NCBI GenBank assembly: GCA_033557835.1
Contig: JAWQRO010000267.1
Span: 1 to 45,309, forward strand
From: Helochares maculicollis
Lineage: Eukaryota > Arthropoda > Insecta > Coleoptera > Hydrophilidae
Length of the DNA: 45,309 bases
Reading direction: 5' to 3'
The notes under the pieces were generated by a model that did not search any database, was not told where the DNA came from, and worked only from the letters and a program-made list of their open reading frames with translations. Below are positions 22,602-37,600 of the stretch, piece by piece. Position 1 is the first letter of the stretch, and each line of letters begins with the position of its first letter. The position numbers were made by a program, and so were the translations under genes.

Positions 22602-25600
22602 TCAGAAGAAGTTGAATTTTTTCTTCTTATTATCTTTTACCGGAGAAACTGCAGAGGCAGAACTTGACGACTCACACTCATCGATATCTTTATCTGCATC
22701 AACTTTATGAGGGCTTTTCAACTTGAACTTCTTGTCCTTCTTAGTTTTCTTTTTTGATTTCTTTAAAGACTTAGACTCTAATGGCAATGTGTTTTCTTCT
22801 CTCTTCGAGGCGTAGATATTCAGATGATTATTAATGCTGTCATCTTCCTCTGCTTCGCGTACTCGGTCCATTTCCAAACATTCAATGATCTCATTTCGCC
22901 TCTCCACTATTTCAACTAGCCTGTGATACAAAAATGCACATGAGTAAACGTTTCATTAATATTAATACAGCAGCAATATTATTTCTACATACCTATTAAT
23001 AAGTTCCTCTTCCTTTGCTTTATCGTAATCGGTTTTGTAAGCCTCTGGTTTCATCATTAAGCACCTAACTTGGTATTCAATATCAGCATGCTCCTCTTCT
23101 AATCGTTGCTGTCTTTGTCTAATTACAAATTGACGTTAGGAATTGATTTTAAAATGTTGAAATTGTAAACTTACAAGTACATTAATTCCGCCTGGCGCCT
23201 GCAGAGGTCATTTTTCTCATTAACAACTTCGAATAATTGAAGAATTAAATCCTCTACTTCAATGGGTACTTGGTTTTCAGCTTCGGTGTTCGGGCCTTCA
23301 CAACGATCCCTGATGATTTGCTCCAAACGAACGCCTTGTTTTTCCAAGCCCTGTTGCTGTAGCTCTATAACATCCAGCTCCCTTTTAATTTCCAAAGTGG
23401 GCAAAGATTTGATGGTTCTTCTTTGTGGGACAGGCCTGGAGGGCGCAGGGCCTTTTTTTCGTTTCCACTTCCCATAAGTGCTTTTGTCTGGATTTGGGAA
23501 GGTATATTCCATATCTGAAAGTTCATGCTAAGTTTTAATACAAATTAAATTTGCGGGGATACAATTGAAAGCAATTCCAAATAACCAAAATGAGGGAGAA
23601 AACAGTACAATTTAATACTTACTGACAGAGGCTTGACTTTGGCGATTCTTGTTCGCTTCATCTTTGTTAATTTTTTGCTGCTCTGTGTCGCCCTTCTTGT
23701 AAGGTGTGGAACTATGAATATCTTTTTCGACACCTCCGATGGGGGTTTGCTCTTGATTTGCGGGTGATGGCGGTTTATTAGGTTTACTTTCGCTTGTTTC
23801 TATGGCTAGTTCTTTCGGTCTAGAGCTATCAGTTGATAGCGTAGTGGTTAAACTGGGTGGCAACGGTGCTTTTTTGGCTTTCCTTATTTTATGAGCAGTC
23901 TTGGGGGATTGTGGCTAGAATTCGAAAAGTGGTAAGAAAAAAATGAATCTTGCTGAAATTAAGCAAATACAACAATAATATTCAATAACTTTCTACCTCA
24001 ATCCCCAATCTACTAAAAAAACGCAACACTTCAGGGTCCATCGTTTAAATGATTTTTGCGGGAGCGACACTTATTCTTCCAACAAGTTTTGGTGTATTAT
24101 TTATAAAAACTAATATGTTAGATGCTAACATACGTGTTCACGTGTGAGTTGGAAACTACTACTTACACCCCAAACTTTAACAAAGGGCTTTCAGATCCGC
24201 TTTGTAAAGATTTAGTAGGAGGGATAGTGCAGCTGCATTTTATGACCTGCAGTATAATTGTTATTCGTAGGAACGTTAAGATACAATAAACAAAACGAGC
24301 ACAAAATATTTGTGTAAGAAAAGTACTAAATTAGCCATATTATAAAGTCGCAAATTTAATAAATATAGTCAACAATCAGGCTGATTTTCGCCCATAACAG
24401 AAACTTAATGGTTTAAGGCATAACCTAATTACAAAAAACTCGCACATCGGATTTGACTTTTGGGCGCAAATACTGATTTCATGTCAAATCTACTCCTAAA
24501 CTCATTGGGTAATTAAATAATAGGATATTTTAGGTCACATTTGCATTAAAAGTTCATAGTGCAGTGCGATTTTGCTATAATGCAAGTATATTAAATTTCA
24601 TTTACGGATCTAATCGTGTTTTTGCCGTATCATATTTACATGCATACACGCAGACACAGACGATATTCTAAAATAGTATAAACTGACTCAGAGGATTTCA
24701 AAACGACCAAAATATTGGAAATGTCGAAACAAAATTTTTCGCGAGAACAATTCCGATTTTAAAATTTAACTTTTTGTTCAAATAAAAGATCACTAACGCT
24801 CACCTGCTATAACGTTTCACTAAACAACAAGCAATCAAATACCTTTCAAACTATAAAAAATATAGAACAATCACTTACTCCATACGACAAACAAACTCAA
24901 AATGAAATCAGGAAGACAATAACAAACAACGTCAAGGCTATAAACAACTATACAGAAGCAAAACTATAAGAAATCAAAAACAAATGTTACAACTAAATTT
25001 ACAAAGAAACTCTACGATTCAAAAAAGAACACCCTAACATCATTATCACAAAAACAGACAAAAGACAAAAAACCGTTATACTTAATAAAACAGAATACAT
25101 AGAAAAAGCAGATAACAACTACTAGACGTAACAACATATAAAAAACTAACAAAAAATCCCACCAAAAAATTTGAAGCAAAAAACAACACTTTAATACAAA
25201 AATGATACAACAATTTAAAAATAAATGAAGAAACAAAACCAAACTCACAACAAAAACTCCAAACCACCATAAATTTACTTTCTACTAAAAATTCATTAAA
25301 AGGATAGACCCTTTCAACCCATTGTAAGTTCAATTGAAGCTCCTACATACAAATTATCAAAATTCCTACCAAATATAATTTCCAACATATTAAATAAAAA
25401 AGAACACGCCATAACAAATTCACTTCATAGAAAACTGAAATCGAAATCTATACACAAACAACACAAAGTTATATCTCTAAACATCATATCGCTGTTTACC
25501 AACATCCCCATCAATTTAACCTTAGATATAACAAAAAAACTACAGGGACAAACTTGAAAATCTAACAGATCTAAACGGAGAATTTATAGAAGCAGTTCAG

Positions 25601-28600
25601 CTATGTTTAAACTCTACATATTTCATATTTCAAGACAAATACTACCAGCAACCTTTGGATGCCCCGTGGGATCACCATTATCAGCTACAATAGCCAATTT
25701 AACAATGGAATATCTACAAGAAAAAGTTCCTTCTAAACCTTCCTTCTACTTCAGATATGCAGAAAACATCATTCTTACATATCAGCCTAACAAATCTGAG
25801 GAATTACACATTCAACAACTTCCACTCTAAATTATCCTTCACCATGGAAATAGAATCCAACAACAAAATTTCATTTCTAGACACATTATTAATAACAGGA
25901 GGGCGATAATAAAATTACAACAAACTGGTACCAAAACGATACACACAGTTGGAGATTTTGACTCAAGCCACTCAATATCACAAAAGAAAAACAACCTAAC
26001 AAACATCATTACAAAATCCATTGAATTGTGAGCCGAAAAATTCAAAGCAGAAAATATGAAAAAAGTCGAAAAAGCCTTTTTGGAAAATAATTAGCCATGT
26101 AAATTAATAACAAAATACAATATCTTATATATCCAAAAATAGCAACAAGATCGCTGAAGAAAAAGCAAAAAAAAACTTAAAAATCCAACATACGCTCCAA
26201 TTCCCTTTATTAATTCAGGATCCTATGTCCCTAAAAACAAACTAGTCAAATTCAATACAATACCAGCATTCATCGCGATAGCAAGAAAAATTATCGTACT
26301 AACGAATACAAAAACAAAATCAACAAGAAAGATATAAACAACGTAGTCTACAAAATCAAATGCGAGGAATTCAATAAAAAGTACATTAGATCTACTTCTC
26401 GACTATTAAACTCCAGATTGAATCAACATTAATCGGGCACTAATATAAAATCGAACAGCACTGCACTAGCAAGATATGCAAACGAACAAACTCACTCGTT
26501 CGACTATGAAAACAAACAAATTCTGGAAATAGAAGACAATGCAAGGAAACGTCTTCTACTGGAAATACTGCACATTAAAACAGAAGAAAATGCTTGCAGT
26601 AGTAAAAAAGATATTGCTGACCTACCCCCAGAATACGAAAGCGTACTTACAACTAAAAAATAAAGGAGACACTAAAGTAACCAATTCAACCTAATAATTA
26701 TTATTAAAAATAATAAAATGTGTGTTTACAAACAATTATTTTAAAAATAACCGACGATACGTTATAATCATAAATCTACCACTAAATAAAAAATATATAT
26801 GTATGTATATATGTGTTCGGTCTGTCTTGCGGTGCTGGTGACATTAAAAATCATGGAAAGAGATGATGCTAGATTTAAAAATGCACAGAAAATGTATTAG
26901 ATTCGAAACTGATAATTGATTTTAATCTTCAATCTTACGTGGATCACGGGCAAGAAGTATTCGAAAGGACTGATAAAAATATGTTTCAAAACAGACATTT
27001 CATTCAACTTGGACTCCAAACTGAACCTACCAAACAATAATATTGGCAATGACATTGAAGATCTCCAAAGGTATCGGGCTACAAATGCATTCGATAGTAA
27101 TCAAAGGGCCCTCCGAGGCAACATGACATAAACTCGAAGAAACACTTCTATATCATAGTTATTGTCTTCTAAATCTATGGCGAAAGACGATAAAATAGAA
27201 AAAACAATGATTCATATCCTATGTGACTGTGAAGTTTTTGGAGTGGAAATTTAGCTGTCATAGCAACTAACTCTAGAAGAAAAAAGATAAATAGACCAAG
27301 ACCTTGAATATGGATTTCCTACAGAGATAAGAGTTACCCACATAGAATACGAAATAGTGTCAAAGAGGTCTACTTGTCAAACTAGACTCAACACATTTAC
27401 ATAATATAAATAAGTAGAAAGTAAATGAACTATCAATATCAGTTTACAAATCAAAACATAAAGGGAAAAGATCAGTTGCAAAAATTATCTTTAGGCTATT
27501 TCTTAGATTTAAAAGCCCTTTTTTCCTGTGAATCATGAATAGGCTTTTTGTGGACTATGATCTCAATTATTATTTTTTTTGAGTTGTTCTGTTTAAATAC
27601 AAATTGTACAATGGCGATCAGCTTGTCTTAAGCAAGACTTGCCCCCATTAGATCTTCTATATACTTCTATATCTATACTTATATATTGCGTTTATCAGTA
27701 ATTAGCCTCACTAGACTTATGGTCGCAGCACTGCTATTGTTTGGAAAATCACCCTTTTTAACTCAAGCTCGTTCAAATTGATAAATCAGCATTGAACTAT
27801 TAGAATTCTATATTTTTAAAGCATTTTTACTTTTATTTGTGGTGTTAAGTAGTTTCAAAATTGCTTATGTTGGTTCTTTCGAGTTCCTCGGTGCTAAAGA
27901 ACATTTTTAATCAAAGAGTGAAACAACACCATTTTGTGTTTATATTATAGGTAGAATGGGCTATTAATTGTTCTCTGCGACATAAAGTCAAAGTCACATG
28001 GACATACAAGAAATTATTACATTAGTTTTTGTATGGCATAAGAATTTTAAGCCAATCTCTCCATTGAAATTAGAGGTTCATTGGACAAAAAGTGTACATT
28101 TGATAAATGTTTATATGACTATACCAGGTTTAAATTAATTTAAATTTATTTTGATTCATATTAGCATCGGTTACACAACAAATCTCCAACCAATAAAGTG
28201 AGTAGCTTCAACGTTCCTGTTATTTAGCTTTCATTTGGAAAGTTCAATATTGATAAGAAAATAATCACTAAAATATTGATATCGTTGATAAAAATCATTT
28301 TGAAATGAATTCCAGAAATTACTGATAAACTCAAAGCATCTACGACTTACGTTACGACGTAAAAACAGAACATTTTATACATTTCCGAGCTAAATATTTA
28401 CAAAAGTTGTGTATTTTTCAGTATTTGAATTTTCAGGCGTAAGTATACCCTCACCACATAGTCTTCAGGTAGACTTTATAAAAATTTCATTCCCATTTAC
28501 TTCCCTTGTACACTAAACAATATTTTTACCGTAGGGATTCGTCAATAACTTCAAGAATTTAATTATTATTTAATCAATGACCTTATTCTAATCACATATA

Positions 28601-31600
28601 AAAAATTTGGAGCATCGCCACTTTATCCGTTGACTTTCAGTCAAACTAAAAATTGCTTCATTGCATCTTTTAACGATCATTATCATCACATTTAAAATAG
28701 TCTTTAAGAGAAAAAAATGCATTTTAACTTTCGGCTTACAAATTTGCCTAAAACTATGCAGAATTATAAAAGCAAAATGTGTATTAATTTATTTATTTAG
28801 CCATTTTAAATGATCATTTCAATACGAAAATAAACTTCTGTTCTCCTGCCAAATTAAAATAATTTTCAAGATGCTCTAATTAAATCATATTTTACAGTTT
28901 TAAAAATTGTCTGCTCCATAATGCACTGAACCTATCAGCATTGGTATTGATTTTCATTTTTCAGACTAAAAATATAACTAAATTAAACTAAGTCGCTTAA
29001 TAATAACATGGTTATACTGATTACCAGTCAAGTGATTACATTACATTATTCATTTTATTACATTTGGGTGCACAAATTTAGTTTTAGCAAAAAAAAAATC
29101 ACTGATCCAACCTATTTTTTATGTTATTTGCTAATTTTAGTTAGCATATCATTGAAGAATTTAAGTCCACCTTCGTTTACCTAATGAAGCTCAATTTAAG
29201 TCCATTTAGATTTTTCACACAAGCTCTATATTTTACAGCATCTCAATTAAAAATCTGTACTAAAAATCTTTATTTAATAGTTTATAATGAACATCTTACA
29301 GATTTTGTGCACCAAATGGCTTGATGTTTGATATATCCTAGATTTTCAATGACTAACATATATAAGAAATGTCATGCCAATACCATTATTTAATCTACAG
29401 GTTTCCTCCCAAAAAAATGTCTGTAGGTGCATGAAAATGTTAAACAGGACACTCTAAATATGGTATATTAAAGTGCTATTAAGATCAACTTTAAAGAGAA
29501 CTCACCACACTTGTACAAGGACTAGATGTTAAGGAGCTGTGGGCAGAATCAAATTTTTCAACTACATTGCTACTGGGAGGCCTCGGGGCTTGCTTCTTTT
29601 TCCGCCCTTGAATGCTAGGAGTTGTGGATGTACTACTGGCTAGAGAAGTGTTCGATCCAAATGCACTGGAGCTTCCCAATGATAGCCCAGATTTTCTAGG
29701 CTTCGGTTCCGGAGTGATACTTAAAGTCCTAGTAACACGATATTTTAACATTACTTATTTGCAAACCACAGCATTTTTTACATAGCCACAAGAAGTCGAG
29801 TGGAACCCAAGTAACATTGCATTCAAACAGTTAGATGTTTTCAACTAGGTAGCATATAAAGTCGTGGGTAAGTAGTGTTTGGAAACAATGGGCAGAGGAA
29901 AAGAAGAAAAGGAAGTGGGCATTATCCAACACAAAAGCAACTGCACACCTACTAATTACAATTGCAATGAAAATAATATAAATGACAGTTAAGAAGCTTT
30001 ATCATGTGTGAATAGTTAATGAGTTGAATGACTCACAGATGTGGTCGTGGTAAAGCAGTGATGGGAATTTCAAGACAATTACAAAATTATAATGACAAGT
30101 CAAAAGCCTCACAAGCTAACAGGTTCGGCCATAATATTATTATATTGTAACTTTAGTAATGAAAATTATGAACATGTAGTTACAAGCTCAAACAGTTAAA
30201 AATTTGCGCCGGTTACAAAATGCATTTGGGTAACAGTAACAGATGTTATAAAAACATCTAGATTTATTTATGTGTTTCAAGGCAATATAATTAAGACCAC
30301 TTACTTGTTGTTTCTAGGCATCGGTATAGGTTTAACTCTGTCATTTTCACATTCATCTGCAGGCTCTTCTCCATCACTCCAAAATGGGTTTAAACTAATT
30401 CTAGGAGCAACAATAACTTGTTTAACATCATTATGTTCTAAGGAAGACGGAGCACTATCATCGAACGGATTTATGCTTATTCTTTCAGAAGAATATCGTT
30501 TTAAATCTAAAGGTGAATCACCCGTTGAACTTATAACTAGTCTAGAGTCTGGAGTTGCTTTGATTTTCCTCCTTGCCATTGGTTTTGGAGCATCTGCAGA
30601 TGCCTGCAAAACCTCATCATCCTCATCTTCATCAAAGGGATTTAAAGGATCCTTTTCTTTCTTCAAAGTATCTTGCAATGTGTTATCATCAAGTTCATCA
30701 TCACCAAATGGATTCAAATCATCAGGATAATCTTTTTGAGCTTCAATCACTTTTTCTTCACGACTCTTTTGTTGAATATCTTCCTCGTTGATCGTCTCAG
30801 ATTCTTCTTCGTGTAGAGATTTAGTTAGATCAACAAAAGCAATAGTACATTTCTCTTCAACTTCTTTAGGTGGACTATCTTTTACATCAATATCAGACTC
30901 AGTATCGCTAATTTCAATTACTGCCTCATCATTTTTGTTACTCACAGTTTTATTTACATCATCACTAATTTTGGTATCTAAAGGCAAATCGTTACACTCT
31001 AACTCTCCACTACTACCTATTGCATTCGATCTCTTCAATTGCTCATTTGAATCAAGGCTTTCTTGTAAAGGCACTTTGTTCAACATACTATTTTCGGTTA
31101 AATCTTTAAATACATCAGACTTCTCAGTTCGCCTACTACTTATGTCTTCCTTACTTGCTTGTATACTTAAATCTATTTTAATACTATCTTTAACATTACT
31201 ATTTGCAACTAAAACTCCGTTATCACTACTAAAGTCTATACTGTTTTCTAACACAGATTTAGCGGGGCTGATTTCTGGAGATTGTTTGTCTATTGACACT
31301 TTCTCTGTAGATGAATGTCTACGTGAAAATTGCTTTTCTGTAGGTTGTTTTTCAGGAGACTGTTTCTGCTCAAACAGTTGCATTCGAGCTTTAACTATAG
31401 AAGACACATTAGTTCCGCTATTAAGGGTAAGTTCTGTGTTTTCTTTGGTAACATTATCTTCATGGTCCAGTTTTTGACTGGCAGTTACTTGTTGCTGATT
31501 TATCCTACTGCTAACATTATTATTTACAATCAAATCTAAAATTGCTACATCACCATGCTGTGTGTCAACTTTTGATTTGGGATCTTCACTATATACAATA

Positions 31601-34600
31601 CTGCTTGTTTTATTGTCTATATTTTTAACATTTTCACTGCTACCCGTGGCACTGCCAAACAAAGCGTTTGCTATTAAATCAGGAGGTTTCGACTCCGGTA
31701 AGTCCGGAGGGTCTTCATCTTCTGAAGATTCTGACAGTTCTATCTGGCTTTGAATAAAATGGGACCTTGCGCTATTGAACTCGTTGGAAGCATTGGTCAA
31801 CGTCGATGTTTTTTGTAAATATGGGTCATCTGTTTCTTCTAAAGCCGTTTCGAACATTTGGCTATAGCTATCTTCTAATTTTTGTGCAGATTTTTCTTCG
31901 TCACTTAAGCTGCGATTGCGGAAGGAATCTTTTTGGGGCATTATGCTTTCGGGGCTTTTCAATTTTTCTTCGTCAGGACAAATTTCGCAGCAAAATTGAA
32001 AGTCGATTTCGGTTTCATAATAATTTGCTAAAGTTAGTTGGCTGTTGCATCGGGCGCAGCGAAAACAGGTACGGTGATAAAGATGTTTGCCTACATTGAG
32101 ACGTTCTGCTATGAAGACTGGTAGGCCACATTTTGCGCATGGTTCTCTACGTGGCGTACCAACGACAGCTTTTGCTGCAACCTAAAAATAAAGATGAGTT
32201 AAAACATTTGGAGTACTAAAGACATGAAACAAAATGCCAAAAGCAATAGTTACCTTTTATTTAACAAAATATTTCTGGCTTATACTGCCCCATTATATCC
32301 AAGCTTTCTTTGTCCTAAACAACAAACAGTGTGGGTTAAGATAGAAACACAAAAAATATTGCGTTTCTGTGCAATGTGCATTTGTTGTTGGTTTGCTAAT
32401 TTTGAGGATCTTTTTCTAGGCGTCGCTAAGTACTTACTGTTGGTATTTTAATGTTAGTCTTAAAGTCAATAGAACTACATTTAAAAATTGATACTACATC
32501 TAGTTCTAATCTACATTAGGACTACAGTTTATAAAATAGATACTAACTTATCAGTAATGGCTAAATAATACTTTCATTTTGAAATTTAGGTAGTTGTAAT
32601 TAAGTTTTGTGTAAATACTACAAGTACATATCAGGTATCAATGTTTGGTTCATATTTGGAAAGAGCACCTAATATTACAACACGAGCGTACTGGACTAGA
32701 TAAAAACTACCTAATATCAATACTACATTTGAGTTCTTATAGTATAAAGGTTGGCTTAAGCTACTTTAGTAATATTAGGGTTTTATTTGTGTAATGCCGC
32801 TTTTGGAGGTCACTTTTAAACCAATTACAGAATTTTTATAATTGCTTTTGGAAAGTCATCCAAAGCGACCTCACAGACTTAGTCTTTAACTAAATTGTGT
32901 GCGAAATAGCAGGAGAGTACAAATAAAACTGTCAGCGATTGTGTTCGCGATGCCAAATCAACGGCTCAAATATCTTTCGTTTGTCTTCATAAGGCAAAAT
33001 CTGATCGGCCAATGGAGGTTGGTGAGAAAATTTAGAGAGTCAGATCCAAAACCCACTGTTGGCTTAAGCTACTTTACTAATATTAGAGTTTTATTTGCGT
33101 AATGCAGCTTTTGGAGGTCACTTTTAAACCAATTAAAGAATGTTTATAATTGCTTTTGGAAAGTCATCCAAAAGAGCGACCTCACAGACAAATAGTCTTT
33201 AACTAAATTGTGTGCAAAATAGCAGGAGAGTCCGAATAAAACTGTCAGCGATGGTGTTCGTGATGCCAAATCAACGGCTCAAATATTTTTCGTTCGTCTT
33301 CATAAGCCAAAATCTGATCGACCAATGGAAGTCGGTGATAAAATTTAGAGAGTCAGGTCCAAAACACACCGTTGGCTTAAGATACTTTATTAATATTAGG
33401 GTTTTATTTATGTAATGCAGCTTTTGGAGGTCAGATTTAAATCAGTTAAAGAATGTTTATAATTGCCTTTGGGAAGTCATCCAAAAGGGCGACCTCACAG
33501 ACTAGTCTTTAACTAAATTGTGTGCAAAATAGCAGGAGAGTCCGAATAAAAGTGTCAGCAATAGTGTTGGTGATGCCAAGTCAACAGCTCGAATACGTTG
33601 TGTTTAAGTCAAAATATGATCGACCAATGGAGATTGGTGACAAAATTTAGAGAGTCAGGTCCAAAACACAATGTCCATTCAGTAGAACTGTAATCCTGGA
33701 ATGGTTTCAAAACAACTAACCAAATTGAAAATGTTTTTGATAGTGAGTTGAAAGGAACTCAAAGAACTCTTCGGTTAACAGCCTGCATTCCATTTTTGTA
33801 TAGTATATATAATTGCCCATTTCTTGTACAAATTCTAGCATCATATGAGAAGTTGGTCAGGTATGAAAATGCGGAAAGAAATTTTTAATGGTACATAAAA
33901 ACAACAGTTAGAAAATTGCCTTAGTTTGTTGTATTTGGTGGGATTGTCGCTACTTAATATGGTATGAAATTGAAAAGAAATCTAAAAATGACTGCAGAAA
34001 TTAGAAGACAATAATAGGATCAAATGAGTTTGGCTTGAAGGCTACAACTAATTAATAAGACAAGTCCCAGACGACAAAAAAATTCAGAAATTAGGATAAG
34101 AACACTTGCGGCATCCTGCATATAGTATTGATTTGCCCCTTTGGATTGTCTTTCGTTTCATATTCGTCTATACCATCTTATGGACCTCTGGTATTCGATC
34201 ACTCAAAAACACTTTTAATGAATTAAGAGATAAAAAGTAGAATATTATTTATCGCAAAGTAATCGTAGATTTAATTATTAGTTGGCCAAAAAATTAAAAT
34301 CTTTAACTTAAGCATTTAAAATTGCATTACACAAACAAAGCTCTAATACAAAGTTTAATTGCTCAAATATTTAATCACTTAATAAATGAACATGACCTAT
34401 ACTATCACTCCTCTCAGTAGAGGGAATACTGATTTGCTCGTGGTAACATGCGTAATGATTTAGTAAAGTCCACATATTAGAACCATTCTGATTCTTATCG
34501 AATATTTGTAATTGCTTCACTATTTTGCAAATTAATTTTAGTTACACATAATACGTTTACTTGATTGTGTTAGAAACAGAAGAAGCATGCAAACAATTTT

Positions 34601-37600
34601 ACTGTTTTGTATATATAATCATGTAAAATTATTGGTATTATTTTTAAGAACTATATTTATATCACTGTCTTAAAAAAAGAAGAAAGAAAATGTATATACC
34701 AGGTGCGCAAGTATAAAATGTCGGTGTTTTCATAAAAAATACACAATTATTTAAGCACACGGGTAAAACATTTTTTCTTCAAAGTATTGGCCTTCGCTTT
34801 TATTTTATCCATTTCTTGTTAAATTTATGGACACCATTCCAAAAGAAAGCTTCAACTTTCATTGATATCCATTCATCGAACCATTTTTCTACATACAGTC
34901 TTGACGGTTTGATCAGCCAGTGCGTGCCCTATCGGCGAAAAAAGGTGATAATCAAACTCAAGACGCTAGGTTTGGTGAATATGGCGGGTGGGGTAGGAGA
35001 TCCTAACCAAGCGAATAAATCGTTTTTTGACCAATTTGGCTGAATGTGCAGGAGCGTTGTTATGCTGTAGAATGACTTTGCCGTATCTTCGAGCCCATTC
35101 TGGGTGTTTTTCGATCAATGAGTGGTTTAAATTGATCATTTGTTGCCGGTAGCGGATGGTATTAACTGTTTCGCCGGGTTTGAAAAGCTCGAAGTACACT
35201 ACTCCCTTCTGATCCCACTACACACACAGCATTGTCTACCTCCCAAAACCATCGGGGTCTGTACTCGAAGTTGATGGGTCTCCTAGCGTTACCAACGATT
35301 TTTTACGTTTGGGATTCTCAAAATATATCAATTTTTAATCGCCAGTTACAACTCAATGCAAAAACCCTTTCTTTTGTGGAGTAAATGCAGCATTTTGCAC
35401 AAAGTTTTTCGTCTTTCCATCTGCTGTTTCTTCAGTTTGTGTGAAACCCATTTTCCAGCCGTTTGAATCTTCCCCATGGCTCTCAGACGATCGGAAATGG
35501 CTTGCCGAATGACATTCAACAGTTCTGCCATCATTTGTTGTGTTTGTGTGTCTTCATCCTATAATGCTACACATTTTTTGGTCTATTTTCAAGTTCTTTG
35601 TCAATAACAATGAAATCGCCGCTTTTGAAACGCTGAATCCAGCGTTCACAAATATTGAAAGTTGGAGCAAGATCGCCGTAAGTTTCTACAAGAATTCGAT
35701 GACTTTCGGATGCCTTTTTCATTTGATTGAACAAGAAAATCATTACATGCCGCAAATGCTCTATACTTGGGTCAAAGTTTGACATGTTTAACACGAAAAA
35801 GAAGTATGCTATAAAGAGTACAAATAAGTCCGCCGTTTTTTATAAAAAATTGAATATTTATTGTAACAGAACGGTAGTTTATATTTATTCAAAGTATTAT
35901 CCAACACTAGCAACCACTTTTTCCCATCTCTCAGGCAGCATTCGGATTCCACATCTAAAAAACTCCTTATCTTTTGAGGCTATCCACGTATCAACCCAAA
36001 TTTGGTATCTTTATATGTTGTGAACCGCTGCTCCGACAGAGCATGTGCGCTATTTCTGGTGAATACGGCGGGTGAGGCAACACTTCCCAAGCAAGTGTTT
36101 TCAAATAGTTTTTCACTGGAACCGCTACATGCGGAAGAGCATTATCATTGAGTAGAATTATTTTTTCCTGTATAGAATAGTATTGAGGGCATTTTTCCTT
36201 TAGAGCACGGCTCAATCAATTGTGTTTGGTAGGGAGTTCCAGTGATTGTTTCGCTTGGATTAAGCAAATCGTAATACATCACACCTAGCTGATCCCACCA
36301 TATATACAGCATGAATTTTTTCCGTGAATATTCGGTTTTGCTGTGGATGTTGACGCGTGGCCAGGTTTTCCCCATAATTTTCTTCTTTTTAGGTTGTCGT
36401 AATGTATCCATTTATCATCCCCGGTGGCGATTCAATGTAAAAAAAACCTTTTTTTTAATGCATCGCTAGCAGCATTTCACCAATGCCTAATCGGGGTTCA
36501 ATATCTCTTGGCTTCAATTCGTATGAAACCCAATTTCGTTGTTTATGAATCATTTCAAATGATTTCAAACGATGTGAAACTGCTTGCTGAGTGACTTCTA
36601 ATGTGAGAGCAAGTTCCTTTTGTGTTTGAGACGAACCTTCCTCCAATAATTCTTCCAATTCTGCATCTTCGTAAATTTTAGGCCTTCCACTGCGGTCTAT
36701 GTCTTCTACATCAAAATCACCGTTTTTAAACATTTGAAACCACTCACGACAACGTTCTCTCACTCAAAGCAGCTTCATTAAATGCTTCAACGAGCAATCG
36801 ATGCGCCACAGCTGCATATTTTTTTAAATTAAATAAATAAATTAAAAGTTTCCGCAAATGAAGTTTATTTCGTTCAAATTTAGACATTTTCAGCTTAAGA
36901 AAGTTATATTTTACTAGCAGGGAGTCACTAATATAGTAAGTTTATGTTATTTTAGAACGAACAGACTAATTTTTAAGCCGGCTATTATCTGCAAATTCTA
37001 ACGAAAGCCACGCTCCGCGACACCTTCCTTAAAACGGCGGAAACTTATTTGTACTCCTAATGATAACTCGTAAACAACTAAACGCATATGACGCTTTGTA
37101 GGGGGCAGTCTTCCCAAAACATTGCGGTTTGGGTTCCAAAGGTTACTTCAATAGACTTCATGCGCCATCTCTTGACAACAAAACCATAACTTGCGCACCT
37201 GGTATATATAAAATGTTTAATACAAAAGTTGTTTCATCATGATTATCCAGAATTTTGCGGATCAGAATCTAATAGTAACAATTTGATAATAAAAGAAGTC
37301 GTGGCCAGAGAATCATTATGGTGAGGCTTTGAAATAAAGAAGTTTATTCTAATTTTGCTTAAGATAACACTAATGGTGTGAATGACAGAATTGATATATA
37401 ACTGAGTCTTCAAAAATTTATCTCATCATCTTTTTGAAAAGCCATCAATTAAAAGAGAAGAAATGAGAAAGGATGTTTATACTGGGTATTTTTGACACTA
37501 TTATAGGAAATTTGTAGTCGAAGATTCGTGAATCTTCCAGTTGGAAAAAGTATATAATTTGGAGAAAATCTATGTACACAAGCTACCCATAACAAAATAT

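Noticed and set aside
29491..29505. MICAL-like ending at the stop just past 29506 (unspliced reading)
   Set aside because: A good GTGAGT donor lies at 29505 and joining to 23914 keeps phase 0 and supplies the bMERB domain expected of the family.
32899..33415. Two similar 67-codon open frames (a possible small gene family)
   Set aside because: They are copies 1 and 2 of the tandem repeat; the third copy does not keep the frame.
37480..37580. YYRKFV reading that resembles a gypsy-type pol motif
   Set aside because: Only about six residues match; the following open frame has no retroelement content.
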